Positions 35,146-48,200 of a stretch of 64,000 nt of DNA are shown one piece after another. Position 1 is the stretch's first letter; every line of letters begins with the position of its first letter. Source of the DNA: Tricholoma matsutake (lineage: Eukaryota; Basidiomycota; Agaricomycetes; Agaricales; Tricholomataceae); the NCBI GenBank assembly GCA_026075535.2, contig AP026544.2, forward strand, positions 2,728,001 to 2,792,000, given 5' to 3'. The notes below the pieces were generated by a model. That model made no database searches and was not told the DNA's origin. It saw only the letters and a list, made by a program, of their open reading frames with translations. A program made the translations under genes and the position numbers.

Positions 35146-37089
35146 TCCAGATGTACATCGATGCTTGCTCATGTACTAGGGATCAGTCACAGGTCTATGA
35201 GTGAGGGACCACAGTAATGAGCAAGTAGTGTTTGTCTGTGCGATACACCTACGAATACAAATGAGGGTACGCTACTTCTATACTATGTAATTTGAAATGG
35301 TATGGTTAGTATTCATTGTTGCTGTGATAATTATAATCTTAACACCCTCCCAATTTGACGAATGTTCAAAATTTGCTCCACTAGCCTTGTAAGTTAGATG
35401 ATCTTATCAAACACTGACTCGGACGTCCAATGATCGACCGACAATGATAAGGACAGACGTATGTACATCAAACAATTCCACTGGCATAGAGCAACCAGAA
35501 GTAAGTAGATAAGGACAGAGAGACACCCTGGCCCACGGCACGCTCTCAGATTGACAAGAGCGTATCGGTAACTCTTTTTTCATAAAAATAAAAGGAATTT
35601 TTGTATGATTGCAATACGTTGATTGGCTGACAGTGCTCCACTTTGGAGTTGCAGATACGCTCTGAATTGTCGAAAGAATTCCTGGCCTTAAATGTCGATT
35701 GACGTCACTTGCATCAATTGCAGGAAATCAATTAATCAAGACCCAAGCTCCGAAATCCACTATTGCCGTCCTCATTGCGTATGGCCGAGTTATTACCTTC
35801 AGCCGTGAGCGCGTGAGCCCAGAACCTTCGGGAATAATGGGGTATCCTCAAGGTTATATAAAGCTTGTTATCTACAAGAAGCCAACACCAGGGCAGAGAT
35901 CAGAACGCAACCTAAGTCCTCCAAGTCCGCCCTTCCACGGAACCTCGCCTAAGATTCATTGCGAAGGGATCAACGAAGTGTCCCGGCCTTACCTTGCAAC
36001 TCCAGAATGCTGATCGATATGCACAAGACAGCAGACCATCGTGGAGTCCTTACTTGAACCCCAAAGTCGACTGGCGCACATATAATTATGAAAGTAAACG
36101 TTAATTTCGTCACCCGTGTGAGCGATCGATAAGAACGGCACGAACCTGTGAGAGCTCTGCGGGAACCTGCGAGATTCAATTGTAAAGATATACACCTTTG
36201 ATACCGTCATCGTCCCAAGAGAGGTGCATCACGATCTTGGGTGTTAGGGTCGAATTCGTTAAGCAGCTTGGGAGATAGAATGGTCTCGATCTGCCGTTCA
36301 GTGGTTGCTTAAAAACGTCTGCTCACAGTACAGATCGTAAGCACGTAAGCCTTGGACGTTAACTAAACAATTTCAGCGGGACATCGCAGGATCAGCGGAG
36401 CGTACGTTTGTATAGTTGTTTAGGTTGAGATTTGCCTTGTATGCAGAATCTGCCATCACAGTAAAAGTAGATATTTCCAGCACTACGTATGAACATGATA
36501 AGTAGTTGTTGGAATACACAGAGCTGTCCTGGGTCCAGATGAAGAAACTTTCTATTACAAACCCGCTTCACGTGACAAAGAATTACCATATTTACATCTA
36601 GTATCTAGATCTGTACCTTCCATAGTCCCCTCATTTGGCTTCTACAGGAAGAAGGAAGGGGAACTATATAGTACATGGCGCCTGGTTCATGTGAGGTATC
36701 TTTCCCCTTTTGTCTCGAAAGCATCTTCGCACCAGCAATTCTATTAAGTACATGAAATCAGAAAAACTCGAAACACGATTCAATGATTGCCAGTCGAGGG
36801 CGCGATATTATGTAAACATATGTAGGCTCACTAACCGGGATAAAACACTGACGAAAGCCTTTAGCAATCGTGCTTACACTTTGTCTTGAATGCATGTGTT
36901 CCGTGTTCCATTCCATCCCCGGACGACAACGACGATAAGTATGTTCGTCTTTGCTCTCCCATGGGACACTTGCTTCGTGTATTCACGTACACGTACATTG
37001 GATGTATTCACAGTACAAGCAATCCACGTTCCAGTTGAAACATTTATGCTTAAGTCCAGATACCCTTGCAGCGACCGTCCATTCTAAAT
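35146..37089. other. CpG-richer unique DNA without a recognised gene
   Basis: Base composition changes here: CG dinucleotides become common. A plus frame at 35699-36013 (YGRVITFSRERVSPEPSG) has some coding look but no family and no partner exon. No repeats were noticed. Confidence 0.4.
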
Positions 37090-38177
37090 TCAGGCAGTAT
37101 CAACAGAATCCGCACTGCTCCTTAAACTCGTGTTGCTCTTTGTCTCCACTTGCCCATCTACGACATTCGCCGAATCCTTATCATGGCGTATCCCAAAGTC
37201 CGCAGTTCCAATCTCGAAATGCGGGAATTCTTTTGTACCCTTGCCCTCACACGGAGGCGACTGAGGCCGAGGCTGACCAAGTGATGATGACTCAAGCGGA
37301 AGTTGTATAGGACTAGTAGAAGAGTGAGAAGCGGAGTCTATGTGAAGTTGGGAAGACGACTGCGAGGTAGATGGGGAAGGCATCGCAATGAAAACAGCGA
37401 CTCTAACGCTATGCATACCCGAATGGAATGTGGTTTCGCTGAGGTCGGGGCTCGAGTCATTGGTATTGTTGTTAGACGTACTGGGTTCAGGAAGCGGTAA
37501 GGAAGGTGGAGAAGGCGCAGGATTGAAGAAGCGGCGAATACGCTGAACAAAAGACAGTCTATCACGCGGCGAAGAGCTCTCTGTCGTCGCCATGGGTTCT
37601 GGCTCGTAATTCACCGGCGCGGGTTCAGCAGGTTCGGAATGAGGAACCTCCACAGCAGTTACGGAGAACGGCTGTATCGAATCCCAATCCCAGTCTAGTT
37701 TTACCGAAACAGCCGCTCCCTTTTGGTCCATGACCGCCTCCCATATCTTTGGCTTTTTGCGAGGATCAACCTTCTTTCTACTCGACCGCCCGCGTAAAAC
37801 AAATGCACCGGCACCGCCTGCTGGGGATGGAATCCACGTTCCATCACGAATAGCCTCCTGGATCATCTGTCGATGACGCCGCCGCAGCACCAAGGAGCGT
37901 AGGATAATAGCCGAAGAGATAGAGAGGAGGAGGAGGAGTGCTGCGAGGAAGGTGTATACTATGAAAGAGCATTAGCTGCTGCGCTCATCGTTCAGATGGA
38001 GAACATACGATATAGTGGTGTAGATGGCGATGTGGATGAGGGCGCCCCCGTACTGACAGAGGGGTTAGCGACTCCGCTGTTGGAAGCAGGAGACGGGGTT
38101 GTTAACGTCGGTGAGAAGCCCGACGACATGGACGGCATTGGGATCGATGCACCAGTCTCACCCGTCGTCGAGGACAT
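37090..38177 (-). CDS. Single-pass membrane protein, paralogue 1
   Basis: Exon 1 (38177-38009) encodes a Ser/Thr/Pro-rich N-terminus from ATG 38177. A 50-bp intron (37959-38008, GT..AG) is followed by a hydrophobic segment YTFLAALLLLLLSISSAIIL and then a basic stop-transfer run RRRHRQM, giving probably an outside N-terminus and a long cytosolic tail. The tail has conserved blocks IRDGTWIPSP, KKPKIWEA and WDWDSIQPFSVT, then low-complexity Ser/Pro sequence. The protein has about 323 residues. Function is unknown. The same order, intron place and blocks occur in the gene at 41384-42563. Confidence 0.75.
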
Positions 38178-39000
38178 GGCGGTTGGCGTTTAGGTAGTAC
38201 AGTCGTTCCATGTGCTTGGATCGTCGGATTCGTGAACGGGACATTCCATACGCTTGCAGTGTGCAAGCCGCGACGATGCCGTTCGTTCCTTAAGCAGGTG
38301 ATCTCCGTAAATAACTGCTCTTCGAGGCCTAGAGTTAAAATGTTGCCGTCCAGAGCTGCCGTTTTGCTCCACGCTATCTGTGATCTGCATTGTCCATATG
38401 GTGGTCGTGTGGTTCTAGTTACTTGACGACGCTGTCCATTCTCATTGCTTGATTCTATGTTTGGAAGCCGAGTAAATTCGATTCAATTTCCGACCCAATT
38501 TGATCTATTGATTTTCCCACAAGGACCCCAGAAAGTTTCGGCTTTGGAGAATCCGGATGTCCGTCCGTCCATCCGTCTGCACTTTGCATTCCACTACAAT
38601 AATATCAAAATTAGGCTTCCAAGTCATTGTAATACATAACTAGGAGGCCACAGAGGCAGCCATAAAAATGATCTTGACATGGTGTGGATGAGAGTGCGCG
38701 TAGCGCACAGAAAATTTTGATAGGGAGCTGAACGTGCATCAAATATCTTACCATTGAGGGCAAAGCTCTTAGAGGCATGTTATCAATGTTGGATCAAATT
38801 GAATACAATACTTTTAATGCCTGAGTGTCTATACAGTGAGTATGCACACTCCCAATTCAGTATCCAAGACTTTTTTATTTATTTATTTAATTTTTTCCAC
38901 ATCTATCAGTATCGAGCCGAAAATATGTTGTGAAGAGTCTTACAACAGCAATCTTTCAAATGCAACACATCTCACGTGATCACGCTAGACCTAAATACTG
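38178..39000. other. Upstream region, AT-rich tracts, no gene
   Basis: Upstream of the membrane protein gene. It contains a TTTATTTATTTA run at about 38870-38900 and no supported gene. Confidence 0.4.
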
Positions 39001-39014
39001 AAGTATGGCAACAA

Positions 39015-39100
39015 AAACAAATTGTACCACTAGGGATTCAATCCCAGTACCTTTCAAAATTTGGGACAAGCAGCTTAACCATTATCACCTTGTTCGAGCA
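39015..39100 (-). repeat. tRNA-derived SINE-like sequence
   Basis: The minus strand has an A-box-like ATGGTTAAGCTGC (39082-39070) and, 24 bases on, a B-box-like stem-loop GGGATTGAATCCC (39045-39033), the geometry of a tRNA gene. The predicted anticodon arm does not fold well, so it is a relic or SINE head, not a working tRNA. No poly-A tail or target duplication was confirmed. Confidence 0.45.
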
Positions 39101-41383
39101 TGGGATATGGCCTTGCATATGGACTGCCATCTTGTCCGGATAACCACAACGGCCAAAATTTCTCAAACTCTGTCCGGATTGGGAAACAGCCTTAGGATAA
39201 TCCGGGGTCCTACTATATGGCGGAACCCCGGGCTCCAGCTTCCGTCCAGTTCCAACACCAACCTAATGACGATCCTGATTGAGTAGTTTCCCGGAGTTCC
39301 GTTTCATCAATATGTAACAAGCAACTACTCCCATTTCTCCGATGCAGGAAGTCAGTCGCTCTTCCTGCATCTATTCCAGGCTACGTATAAGTACTAGCTC
39401 ACGGTTCGTCGCTATAAGTAGGTGTCTTCCATTTGCTGCAGTCTTATTTATTCTCGCGTGACCGTGTTTAGTTGATTGCGGTGAGTTATCCAACACTTTG
39501 AACTTTCATTTTAATTTAGGGTGTGAACGGGTAGAAGATAGCCCGTCAAGGCGATACAAGGCATGCTGCGCGTCCTATCCTTTAGCCGAGCTGCTCTCAC
39601 CGGACTTCCTTCGTCTCACCAAGTGATCATTTGCTTGTTCAACCATTGGGTAGTATATCAGCATCGTACGTGATGTTAACCATCATCATTCTCCTAAAGA
39701 TTTGAACTAGTTTCTAAATTCTCATTCCTTGACGTATTCACTGCTTTCTTGGGTTGTCACCCTGCCATAGGTGGCTATTACCATTCAACAAGCTATATCC
39801 AGGATCAAAACTGTACGACATCTTCTTCACCGAACTCGTATTATAGTGGATGTCGCTCTCTCGCACAAGGCCCCAGTATTACGACGTTCGTGAGAGGCTG
39901 ATTTAGATCACAGTGTCAACACCCAATTGGTTCCGTACCATCCTGTGTTTGTTTTTTGCCCTCCTTTCGTCCTTATTTTTCCATCCGGCAAATGGGTGAG
40001 GTTATGGCGCCCCGTATCTGGTAACACAGCGCAGAAGGTTCGTATTAGTCGGCGATCTCAATTCTTCCTTTGGATAGCCCAATATTAAATATTAACCAGA
40101 CAAATCAATCTGCAGGGCAGACACTCATAGCTACAAACTTAACCCGTGACAATGGTGAAATTGTGATCCGACAAGACTAGCTAGCCAACGAACGAGGAGC
40201 CCTCACTAATTTATGTTACACGTAAGGCCCAGTCGGGTAGCGGTTAGCAGTCTGTCTGGTATTTCTACTACATCTCATTGACGGGATACACCGATGAATA
40301 GTGCGCTGTCAGGACTGGGCGTTGGGTGAGATGTTCATTTTTTACCTTGTCGTGTACTGTATTACACAATATTCTGATACTAAGTTGGCGGAAGCACGTA
40401 CAAATTGCGTATACAAACAACAAAATTGGCACATTATTCAGTCAATCTTCTGTCAGCGATATCTCGACAACCACAGCACATACTATCATAATTTCTAGTG
40501 CTTCAGGCTCAGCTAAATGTACTCTAGACAGCCCCATAGTTACTTTTTTTCTATCTCAGCACTTTTTAAGATTTTAGCAGATCAGGTGCTCGAATAACGA
40601 CGTTTTAGAAGTCAACTCAGCGCTTGGTAGAAAACACGAGACACCCTGGCTCCAGCTATTTTCTTGCATACAGATAAATTTCTCAAGAGTGGGGTATTTA
40701 TCACCCAGAGTCGAGCAGAGACATCAGAGCTGGCTCAAGGCGAGGTTAGGCAAGCTTCTTAAAAACACCGTCTACATAATGCCGGACGGCGAAGAGCTTT
40801 GAGTCATTTTTAGACTGCCACAGTGCCCCGTGCAAGTGGTTCGCGACTTCGCGACCTGGAAGCTGTTTGATGCATTCTCGGAGTCTGACTAAAAGAAGCC
40901 TGCTCAATGATGTGCTCAAGATGCACCGCAAATTCTGGTAGCTGTAGTCTACACATATAAGGCCTCTACTATAGGATATCGTTCTAATAAGCTATCCCAA
41001 ACACGGTCACCTGCGCGCAAGAAACAACAATGTCAGCGCATAGCGGTCCCGTGTATTACGCGTAATACGTGTGTATGCGTCCCAGATTGGTTCCAGAGTT
41101 TGTTCCATCATACATGACTATAGCTAGTACACTTCAAAAGATCATGATAATAATATCAAACGCAAATGTGACAATCAATGTATGTTAAATTCCTGATAAC
41201 TTCCATTCCGAATCCCCGGACCGCAAAGTAAACTATGCCTTAAAAGTATAATCTGTACGTGACCGAGTTCGACTGTGCACGACTGCAGCTCATTATACAC
41301 GACTATGGTATCGATGATGGGGAATTACAACGTTCACATCAATCAGTGATCATAATCCTACAGACCCCAAGAAAAACTGAGGA
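39101..41383. other. Unique DNA without a recognised gene
   Basis: No gene could be supported. A minus frame at 40746-40931 (RECIKQLPGREVANHLHGAL) looks protein-like but is isolated and lacks a clear splice partner. CpG content is ordinary. Confidence 0.4.
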
Positions 41384-42563
41384 TCACACTGCCTCGAGGC
41401 TGCTTCCTATACTGAGGCATCGCTTGCTGTCTGCACGTTCGCCCGCACCAACAGGCCGACTCCCATATCCCTCTTCCCGCACCAAGAATTCCGCAACACC
41501 AAGCTCGATGTACGGGACCTTCTCATCTTCACTTTCCTGATGTAACGAAGAAGACGGATGTAGCCCGAGTGGTGACGATTCGAGTGCAAGAGCCTGAGGT
41601 ACAGAAGGTGGGGTTAGAGGTGTCGAGGAAGGAAGGGATAACGTCATCGGTGAGGGTGATGAGGGTGGTGATACAGATGGGGAAGGTGATGATGATTTTA
41701 CTGTCGGTGCAATAACACTGCGCCGAGGGGAGTGTGGTGGTGAAGGCATAACAATGAGAACCGAGACTCTAATTTTTTGTGGTCCAGGGGGTAATACAAC
41801 TTCGATAGCATTAGGGCTTGAATGGGGGTCAACGTTTGATTGTATATTCCGTTCTGGAAGTGGAGGAATAACCGGAGAAGGCGCCGGACTGATGAGTTGA
41901 CGGATGCGGCGAGTGAACGGCACTCCCTGCTCTTGGGTCGTATTGTTCGTATCATTCGGGGTGGTATCATTATAGGTTATTGCCAGGGGTCCAGAATCAG
42001 TAGTAGCAAGTGGGGGGAAGATGGGCTGTGGAGGGGGCTGTGAAGGTGCAGGTGATGTAGCAACCGTAGCGGAGAAAGGGCGAATCGAGTCCCAATCCCA
42101 CTCTGACTCAACATACCCTTTCACGTCTTCCTTCTTTTCCACAAATGCCTCCCACATCTTTGGCTTCTTATCCAGATCGACCCTATCTCTTCCAGAACGT
42201 CCCATTCCGAAACCACCCAAACCACCTGGGGAAGGAGGAACCCACGTGCCATTGCGGATGGCCTCTTCCACCATGCGGCGATGACGGCGCCTCAGTAAGA
42301 GCGAGCGCAAGATTATAGCTGCAGAGACGGATAGCAAGAGGACGAGTGTGGCTAGGAACGTGTATACTGTGAATAAATGATATTGTCAGTTATTAGTACG
42401 CATTTTCAGAGATAATAAGGATGAAAACGGATGAAAAAAGCATACAATATAGAGATGCGGAGGATGCGAGCGAGGGGCTGTTTGTGGGAGGACCTCCATT
42501 AGTAGGGGTAGGAGCATCGAGAGGGGAGGTGAAGGAAGATGTGGAAAAGCCCGACAACGACAT
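41384..42563 (-). CDS. Single-pass membrane protein, paralogue 2
   Basis: Exon 1 (42563-42446) encodes MSLSGFSTSS and more Ser/Thr/Pro. The intron is 42367-42445 (79 bp). Exon 2 starts with YTFLATLVLLLSVSAAIILR, then RRRHRRM, IRNGTWVPPSPGG, KKPKMWEAF and WDWDSIRPFSAT, as in paralogue 1, and ends at 41384. Total about 367 residues. The intron splits a Leu codon at the same spot in both genes, so they arose by duplication; the tails have diverged greatly. Confidence 0.75.
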
Positions 42564-43978
42564 GAATGTTGCGAGCCTGCCTGTTGGACAGTCACAGTGG
42601 GAGGTTCAAAGCTGTGGAAAGAGGCCAACAAGGGGTCGAACAATATAATTATGTAAATATAACGAACACACCGTGGGTCGATGTTACCTTGATGAGGATG
42701 GGAAACGATAAAAATAGACGCGCAGCATATCAAGATGGAGGCTGGAACTACTATGTCGGCTCCAATCAACCAGCACTGCCTGGGCCTCGCTAGGCTCTGC
42801 TATAGGCAACCCCGTCGTCATGATACCCCATTGCGACACCACTGCGACACCCGGTATATCATGTGTTAGCCGCGGCATCTATCTGGATGCGTCTATATAT
42901 TCCAATCCTGACTACTTACTAGTAGTATCGTTTCATTATAAGGAGGTCGATCTGTAAGAACATACTTGACATATTCCGATTCCGATAACTTGAACTCTGT
43001 CCCACGCGACCTATATCGAGCCGATTGTAGATCTATAGTGCATTTCTTAGCGACGCGAGATCCAGCTGGATGCGCTGCCAACACGCTATCGTGAAACCCT
43101 CCTATTCCTAAACGCTAGGCGGACCCCGGTTATAAACCACGACATCCAAGTCTTAAGATCGAATGGCAGGTGCGTGTGTATAAAAAATTGAGTTGACATT
43201 ACAACACAAAACCTAGTACTTGCATACCCCGGACCATGTAATAGCAGAGGCGAGGACCACGTTAACGTTTCAAGCACTGAGGAATCAAAACTGACTGTCT
43301 TTCTATGGTCAGGAGACAAGGCCCTTTTTACTTCTTGTTCCTCCAGAAGATAGGAAAATGAAATACACATGTAGGCGAGGCTGGAAAAATACTCGTTGGA
43401 AAACTTGAAGTGGAATCCAAGAATTCTGTAGAAGGCTATTCATCACCATAAGTTCCTGATATGTCCCGGTTCACCTGACTCCTTACATACCCACATACCT
43501 GGCCCCTGTTCTTAAGTACACCGTTAATGACAACCTTATGACAAGTCCTCGGAGTCGCTCCATTGTGTCGTAGCACTCAGCCGATCGCGAACTCTTGGCG
43601 GGGTTACCATGTAGCATAAATTTTACAGTCGTCCGTTTGAGGCCGAATCCAGGCTATATTGGGACTTATAAGCGCAGTATACACGAGAAAGGGTTTAGGT
43701 AAGACACAATAAATGGCTCAATAATCATTCTTCTGACTGCATCCGAATCATGAATTGCGCAATCACATCTTTGATAATCAATTTTCCTTCTTAGCGCAAA
43801 ACTCCAACAAAACTCCGGTTATAAGTATACAGTATATAGTAGTCTCGTTTATTTCAAAGCTTGAGAGTCCTAGCCATGTTGGGTTGAAGTTGACGAACGG
43901 AAATAGCCATAGTGCCTGGTTCTCGACAAGAGGGTGGGGAACGCGAAAATTACATACCACGTTGGTTTGTAATTTATC
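42564..43978. other. Upstream and spacer DNA, no gene
   Basis: CpG-rich unique sequence between the membrane protein gene and the Ngaro-like element. Frames here show no family features. Confidence 0.4.
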
Positions 43979-44220
43979 GGGTTTAAAGTCCGTTTACACG
44001 AGTCCAATGGCGAAGGTTTCGAACGACGCGAGACGATTGCACCGCGTGCCCTCCGTAATGCTTTACGGTCGAGTACGGTTCTTGCAGAACCACTTTTCCA
44101 CATTACTGTCTTACTCCTATTTAGTAGTACAGTAATGTTTCTACTGGTAAGACACCCCCTTTTTCCTGGGGTTTCCTCTTGCTGTCTCGCTCTTACCATG
44201 CTTGAGTAGTTTTGTTCTCC
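43979..44220 (+). repeat. Ngaro-like repeat A1
   Basis: Starts GGGTTTAAAGTCCGTTTACACG and runs to GAGTAGTTTTGTTCT. It aligns throughout with A2 at 58696. A1 keeps about 15 CpG, many of which are TG or CA in A2. Confidence 0.85.
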
Positions 44221-44712
44221 TTAAATCTATCATCGTTCCTCATATGTCCCATGAACATGCCAACTATTTTGGACAATTGCAGCCTCACACTCTCTCCCCG
44301 AGGGAGATGGAGAACAAGCAACCACATGAAATGAGAACAATCCCTCTGAAACAGACCCTCCTTTCACGCCTGTCAGACAGATTGGACGACCAGCAGAATC
44401 TGAATCTGGACAGAGAGGAGAGCAACTTGACCGAGGATTCAGAAGAGATCTTGTTGCCAGAATTGACCAGTTTGTCCAGGACTTCAGAGATAAGAAAATG
44501 GCCAAAATTGAGGCTCTTTACCAAATCCTGCGAGTTGCCCAAGAGGCAGACATTGATGAACATGTCAGAAAAGCAGCCATTGATGACTATGCCACTCAGT
44601 TCGACCTCATTGATGGACAGCAGCGAAGCGCTGAGCAACGGGGTGAACATGCAGTGCAACTGGCTGGAATTGGCAATGAGAGAGCCACCACAAGGGAACC
44701 AGACAGAGACAG

Positions 44713-45018
44713 TGTTGAAATTAATCCCTAATACATGCTGTATACATGAGGCAAATACATGCAGCATACACATGTATACATGAGGCGATACATGCAGCAT
44801 ACGCATGTTACTGCGCTTACTGTGCATACATGCGGTAAACACATTCCCGAGTCATGTGACATCCTTAATATTATGTATATAAGGAGAACCTGTACCGTAG
44901 TAGGAATACAGTGTTCTTACCTCTGCTAACCCTAGCTGTAAGTCTAACTAAACCCCAGGTAGGTTGTAAGGAACGTGTAGTCTCTTCCCCTGTGCAGCGT
45001 ATATAGTCTGCTCCAACA
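44713..45018 (+). repeat. 5' LTR of the copia element
   Basis: TGTTGAAATT...CTCCAACA. U3 holds two copies of a roughly 40-base unit (ACATGAGGC..ATACATGCAGCATAC..CATGT) at about 44745-44810 and a TATATAAGG box near 44877, so transcription should start shortly after. Confidence 0.95.
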
Positions 45019-45030
45019 GGTTATGGGCCC
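45019..45030 (+). other. Primer binding site for a half initiator tRNA-Met
   Basis: GGTTATGGGCCC directly follows the LTR. Its complement, GGGCCCATAACC, is the anticodon stem-loop of initiator tRNA-Met (CAT anticodon), not the tRNA 3' end. That is the half-tRNA priming known for Drosophila copia and some fungal copia elements. Confidence 0.75.
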
Positions 45031-45269
45031 TGCTGGGCACGTCGCGAACGCGCTTTAATTAGCTGCGAACGACGTAGACTTCATCGTCTCCAAATTTATA
45101 ACCTTGCGCTCTTCGTGAGCTGCATTGCGCTCCCTGCGAGCTGCATATAAAACCTAGGATTGACTAGGGTTAACCACTCTGAAGGAGTGTTTTCTCCTGA
45201 GAATGTTAAACGTGTTTTATTGAGTAAAAAGACTGATTGAGCGCTTTTAACAGCTGCCACCACAGAATC

Positions 45270-48200
45270 ATGTCTTCAACTCTTGAAAAACTCGTTCAAA
45301 CTTTCGACGGATCAAATTACATCTTATGGGCCGACTCTATGAAGGCGTGGCTCAGGTCTCAGGGCCTCTGGCAAATAACTAGCGGGGCGGAGCAAAAACC
45401 GCCCCCGGCGCCTCCTTTAACGGCGACGAACGCTACCTTGGTAGCGGACGCTAATGCCAAGCTCCAGACCTGGAGCAACAAAAATGACCAGGCTATTGGT
45501 AGCCTAGTGCTCCGCCTGGCCCCCTCCATTCGGCAGCGTGCCAACACAAAGGACACTGCTGAGGAGGTGTGGGTTCTCATTCGCACCGATTATGGTGTGG
45601 ATGGCCCCTCCCAAGTCTTTTCGGACTTTAGGTCCGCAATAGCAATCAAGATCCCGGCTGCGAACCCCGCACCGGAGATTGCGAGAATGGCTGACAAATT
45701 TGAGCGCCTCACGGCTGCTAACGTCGCCATCCCCGAGCTAGTACAGGCGATGATTCTACTTGCTGCGATGCCGCGCGAGTACGACTCATTGTCTGCAACG
45801 GTCCTTAACACGACCGCCACTAGCGCCTTGACATTTAAACATGTCAAGGACTCCATTGTTGCTGAAGCCTCAAGGCGCACAGCAGTTGGAAAGCCCGCTG
45901 GCCAGCCTCAGGCCAACAAACTTTCTGCTGTTAAGCGCAAGGGGGGAAACCCCAAATGGCAGCCCAAAGAAGGGCAAAACAGCAACGGAGACTCGTCCCG
46001 AAAACGTGGACGACGTGGGGACAGAAAGACTAAGGAGGAGAAGCCAAAAGAGAAACATACCCACCTCGCCTCCAATGCCTTTACCACCATAAATGGTAAT
46101 GGCACCATCATACCGCCGATGCCGCTCATACAGCGCATCGAGCGACGCGAACACACTCCCACAAGGGATCCTCGCCGCCGACCGCCTGCACAGGCATACA
46201 CGGGCGCGGCCTCCTCTTCTCGCTCGGTTTACACCGAATACCAGCAAGCTCGAGACACCCTCGAGCGCATGCAACTTCCGCGCAGCGCGAAAAACCTGCG
46301 ACCGTTGGAAGAGCACCTTACGGTGCGAGAAGGTAAGAGAAGGAGGATAGAGCCAGAAACCGAGGCTACGATCGAGGAGGTAGAAGACGATACCGTCTCC
46401 CTCGGATCCGAACCTCCAGTAACTGATGAGGAAGTGTGGAAAGCCGTCGACGAAATGCTCGTCGATGAACCCCTTGACACAGGGGCGTATGATGACAGGT
46501 CAGTCCTTTTCCCTGCCACAAGCACTAAGATTAAAATTCCTATGAATACAGCGAACTTTTCATGTGAAATTTTACCGCTATTAAATGTATCATGGAATTA
46601 TGTAGATCTTAATATATGTGCTATGTGTGCAAAGGGAGATTGTAAGAAAGGTGCCGACTGGATCATGGATTCAGGCGCATCAAAACACTTCACTGGTGAA
46701 ATGAAAGATTTCGCTTCTTACGAGCCTTTACCGAGAAAGGACTCTACCTTGGTCCAAACGGCCACTGGTACTACTCATATAGTAGGAAAAGGAGCAGTCT
46801 TCATTAGACACCAGGTAGTATGTAATGGGAAGTCAGAGACGCGTGAAACGCGGCTATACCCCGTCTACTACATACCCGACATTAATACTCGATTGATGTC
46901 AATGGGGGTCTTTTTACAAGACGGAAGTGATGTGCGTGGTTCCTCCGCATACATTTCATTCATCGAGCATGGAAACCCAATCATGCATTGTGTCCCTCTA
47001 AGGAGGAATGACACGATCTATTGGGCTCGGACTCATATATTGAGCACCAAAAAGGTTAATGTCGCGACCATTTATGTCGCTGACTACTTGACTTGGCATA
47101 GGCGACTTGGACACCCATCCAAGGAGGCGCTAGGGAAAATGCCTAAAAGCACCATAAAATTCCCAAGGAATTTAATTATTCCTAAAGACAAAATTATATG
47201 TCCAGGGTGTGCAGAAGGGAAAATGACCTCAAAATCTTTTCCCGAGTCAGACTCACGAGCTGACAAATCCTTTGAATTAATACATTCCGACCTAAAGGAA
47301 CTCCCGGTACAATCGTACCACAAACATAAATACTTCATTGTATTTCTGGATGACAAAACGTCACATATTTGGGTCCAATGCCTTAGAAAGAAATCTGACG
47401 CTGCTGCAGCGATTAGACAATTTCAAGCGATGGCTAAGACCCAATATGGCGCTACAATCAAGCGCTGGCGTGTTGATCCAGGGGGGGAGTTCAAGGATCG
47501 TGAGCTACAAAAACAGCTCAAGGATTTAGGCATCAAAATAGAGATGTCTGCACCCCACGTTCATCAACAGAACGGGCGCGCAGAGCGCGCCATAAGGACA
47601 ATAATGGAAAAGTCGCAAACCCTGCGATTCACCGCTTGTCTACCACAATCATGGTGGGAATTTTGCATAGAACATGCAACACATTTATACAACCGAACCC
47701 CAATAAGGCGCCTGAAATGGCTGACACCTTTTGAGGACCTGACAAAGGTCCGCCCAGATCTAAACAATCTGAAGGTCTTCGGTTGCGGTGCTTATGTCTA
47801 TCTACCAAAAGAAAAACGTCCAACAACATTGTCTCCTCGATCGGAGCTAATGACGTACCTTGGAGTAGAAGATGGCATTAAAGCATATCGTTTCATGCGA
47901 CGAAACGGCGCAATATTCATTGGTGCTACGGCACTATTTGATGAAACGATGTTCCCATGCTGTCCCGGAGCTAAAACTCCTGCCAAGACAGACCTTGGTG
48001 ATTTTCCACCAGAACCAGAAGATGACGACCACTCATCTGGAACGGATGGCGATGACCCTATACCGCCACAAAATCCGCCCCTTCCTCCATCATCAGAAGA
48101 TGATGATGATTTACCAAGCGAGCAAAAGGCGCATGACGATGCGACTAACGCTCCTCCTCCGCCGCCTCCAGTTAGCACTGAGGACTTTCGTCCAAGACGT

